From positions 91,770,728-91,834,727 of the forward strand of contig OX377204.1 of assembly GCA_947396885.1 (NCBI GenBank): 64,000 nt of DNA. The letters are read 5' to 3'. The notes below the pieces were generated by a model. The model saw only the letters and a program-made list of their open reading frames with translations. It did not search any database and was not told where the DNA came from. The translations under genes were made by a program, and so were the position numbers. Shown here one piece after another: positions 63,856 to 64,000 of the stretch; position 1 is the first letter of the stretch, and the number at the start of each line of letters is the position of its first letter. The stretch is from Heligmosomoides polygyrus polygyrus (lineage: Eukaryota > Nematoda > Chromadorea > Rhabditida > Heligmosomidae).

Positions 63856-64000
63856 AATCAGGGTATCTTAAAGTTTTCTACTACAGTTAAAGTTGATTTG
63901 GATGAAGGAAACATGAGCGTCAAATGTCGCACTAACTCCAGCGCTCACCTATGTTCGGTTTTCTTTGTTTTTATGTTATTTATTTATTATTTAAAAAGAG

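Noticed and set aside
1..64000. CRISPR arrays, operons and ribosome-binding sites
   Set aside because: None seen; spliced genes, SINEs and LINEs show that this is nuclear eukaryotic DNA.

Overview
This is a eukaryotic window, most likely from a strongylid nematode of the hookworm type. The evidence is a mariner copy resembling the Ancylostoma 'bandit' lineage, a nematode-specific ground-like (hedgehog-related) gene, short TTTCAG-type splice acceptors, RTE-type LINE fragments and dense tRNA-derived SINEs. There are no bacterial features. Almost every long open frame here lies in a transposable element; the host genes are made of exons too short to stand out as ORFs.

Layout. (1) About 9.1-32.2 kb, plus strand: one TIS11/ZFP36-type tandem CCCH zinc-finger gene. 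I rebuilt it as eight phase-compatible exons; its 5' end is unresolved. Its introns hold a gag-only LTR retrotransposon (15.9-19.6 kb), a piggyBac-like element, SINEs, foldback elements and palindromic MITEs. (2) About 52.5-63.4 kb, minus strand: a ground-like domain gene. I rebuilt it as eight exons running from a TATA box and signal peptide to a C-terminal ground-like domain; its introns are also full of SINEs, RTE pieces and MITEs. (3) Between 32 and 52 kb: no host gene recognised. This stretch holds a nearly intact mariner, a foldback derivative of a Tc1/mariner (maT-like) element, an older mariner split by a CR1/Jockey-like insertion, RTE fragments, two SINE families, a simple-sequence tract and low-complexity DNA. 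(4) 0-9 kb: MITEs, hAT-like elements, three kinds of LINE 3' fragment and SINEs.

The two host genes have unrelated jobs. The first encodes a predicted mRNA-binding regulator that would recruit CCR4-NOT through its C-terminal motif. The second encodes a predicted secreted nematode signalling or cuticle-associated protein. What links the window is the transposon ecology. It shows nested insertions with readable target-site duplications: TAAT for the LTR element, TA for mariner, 8 bp for the hAT-like elements, TTAA for the piggyBac-like element, TTA for a small palindromic MITE, and 12-16 bp for LINEs.

All assignments come from reading the sequence; no database search was run. Exon models rest on splice-site, phase and domain logic and have no transcript support.
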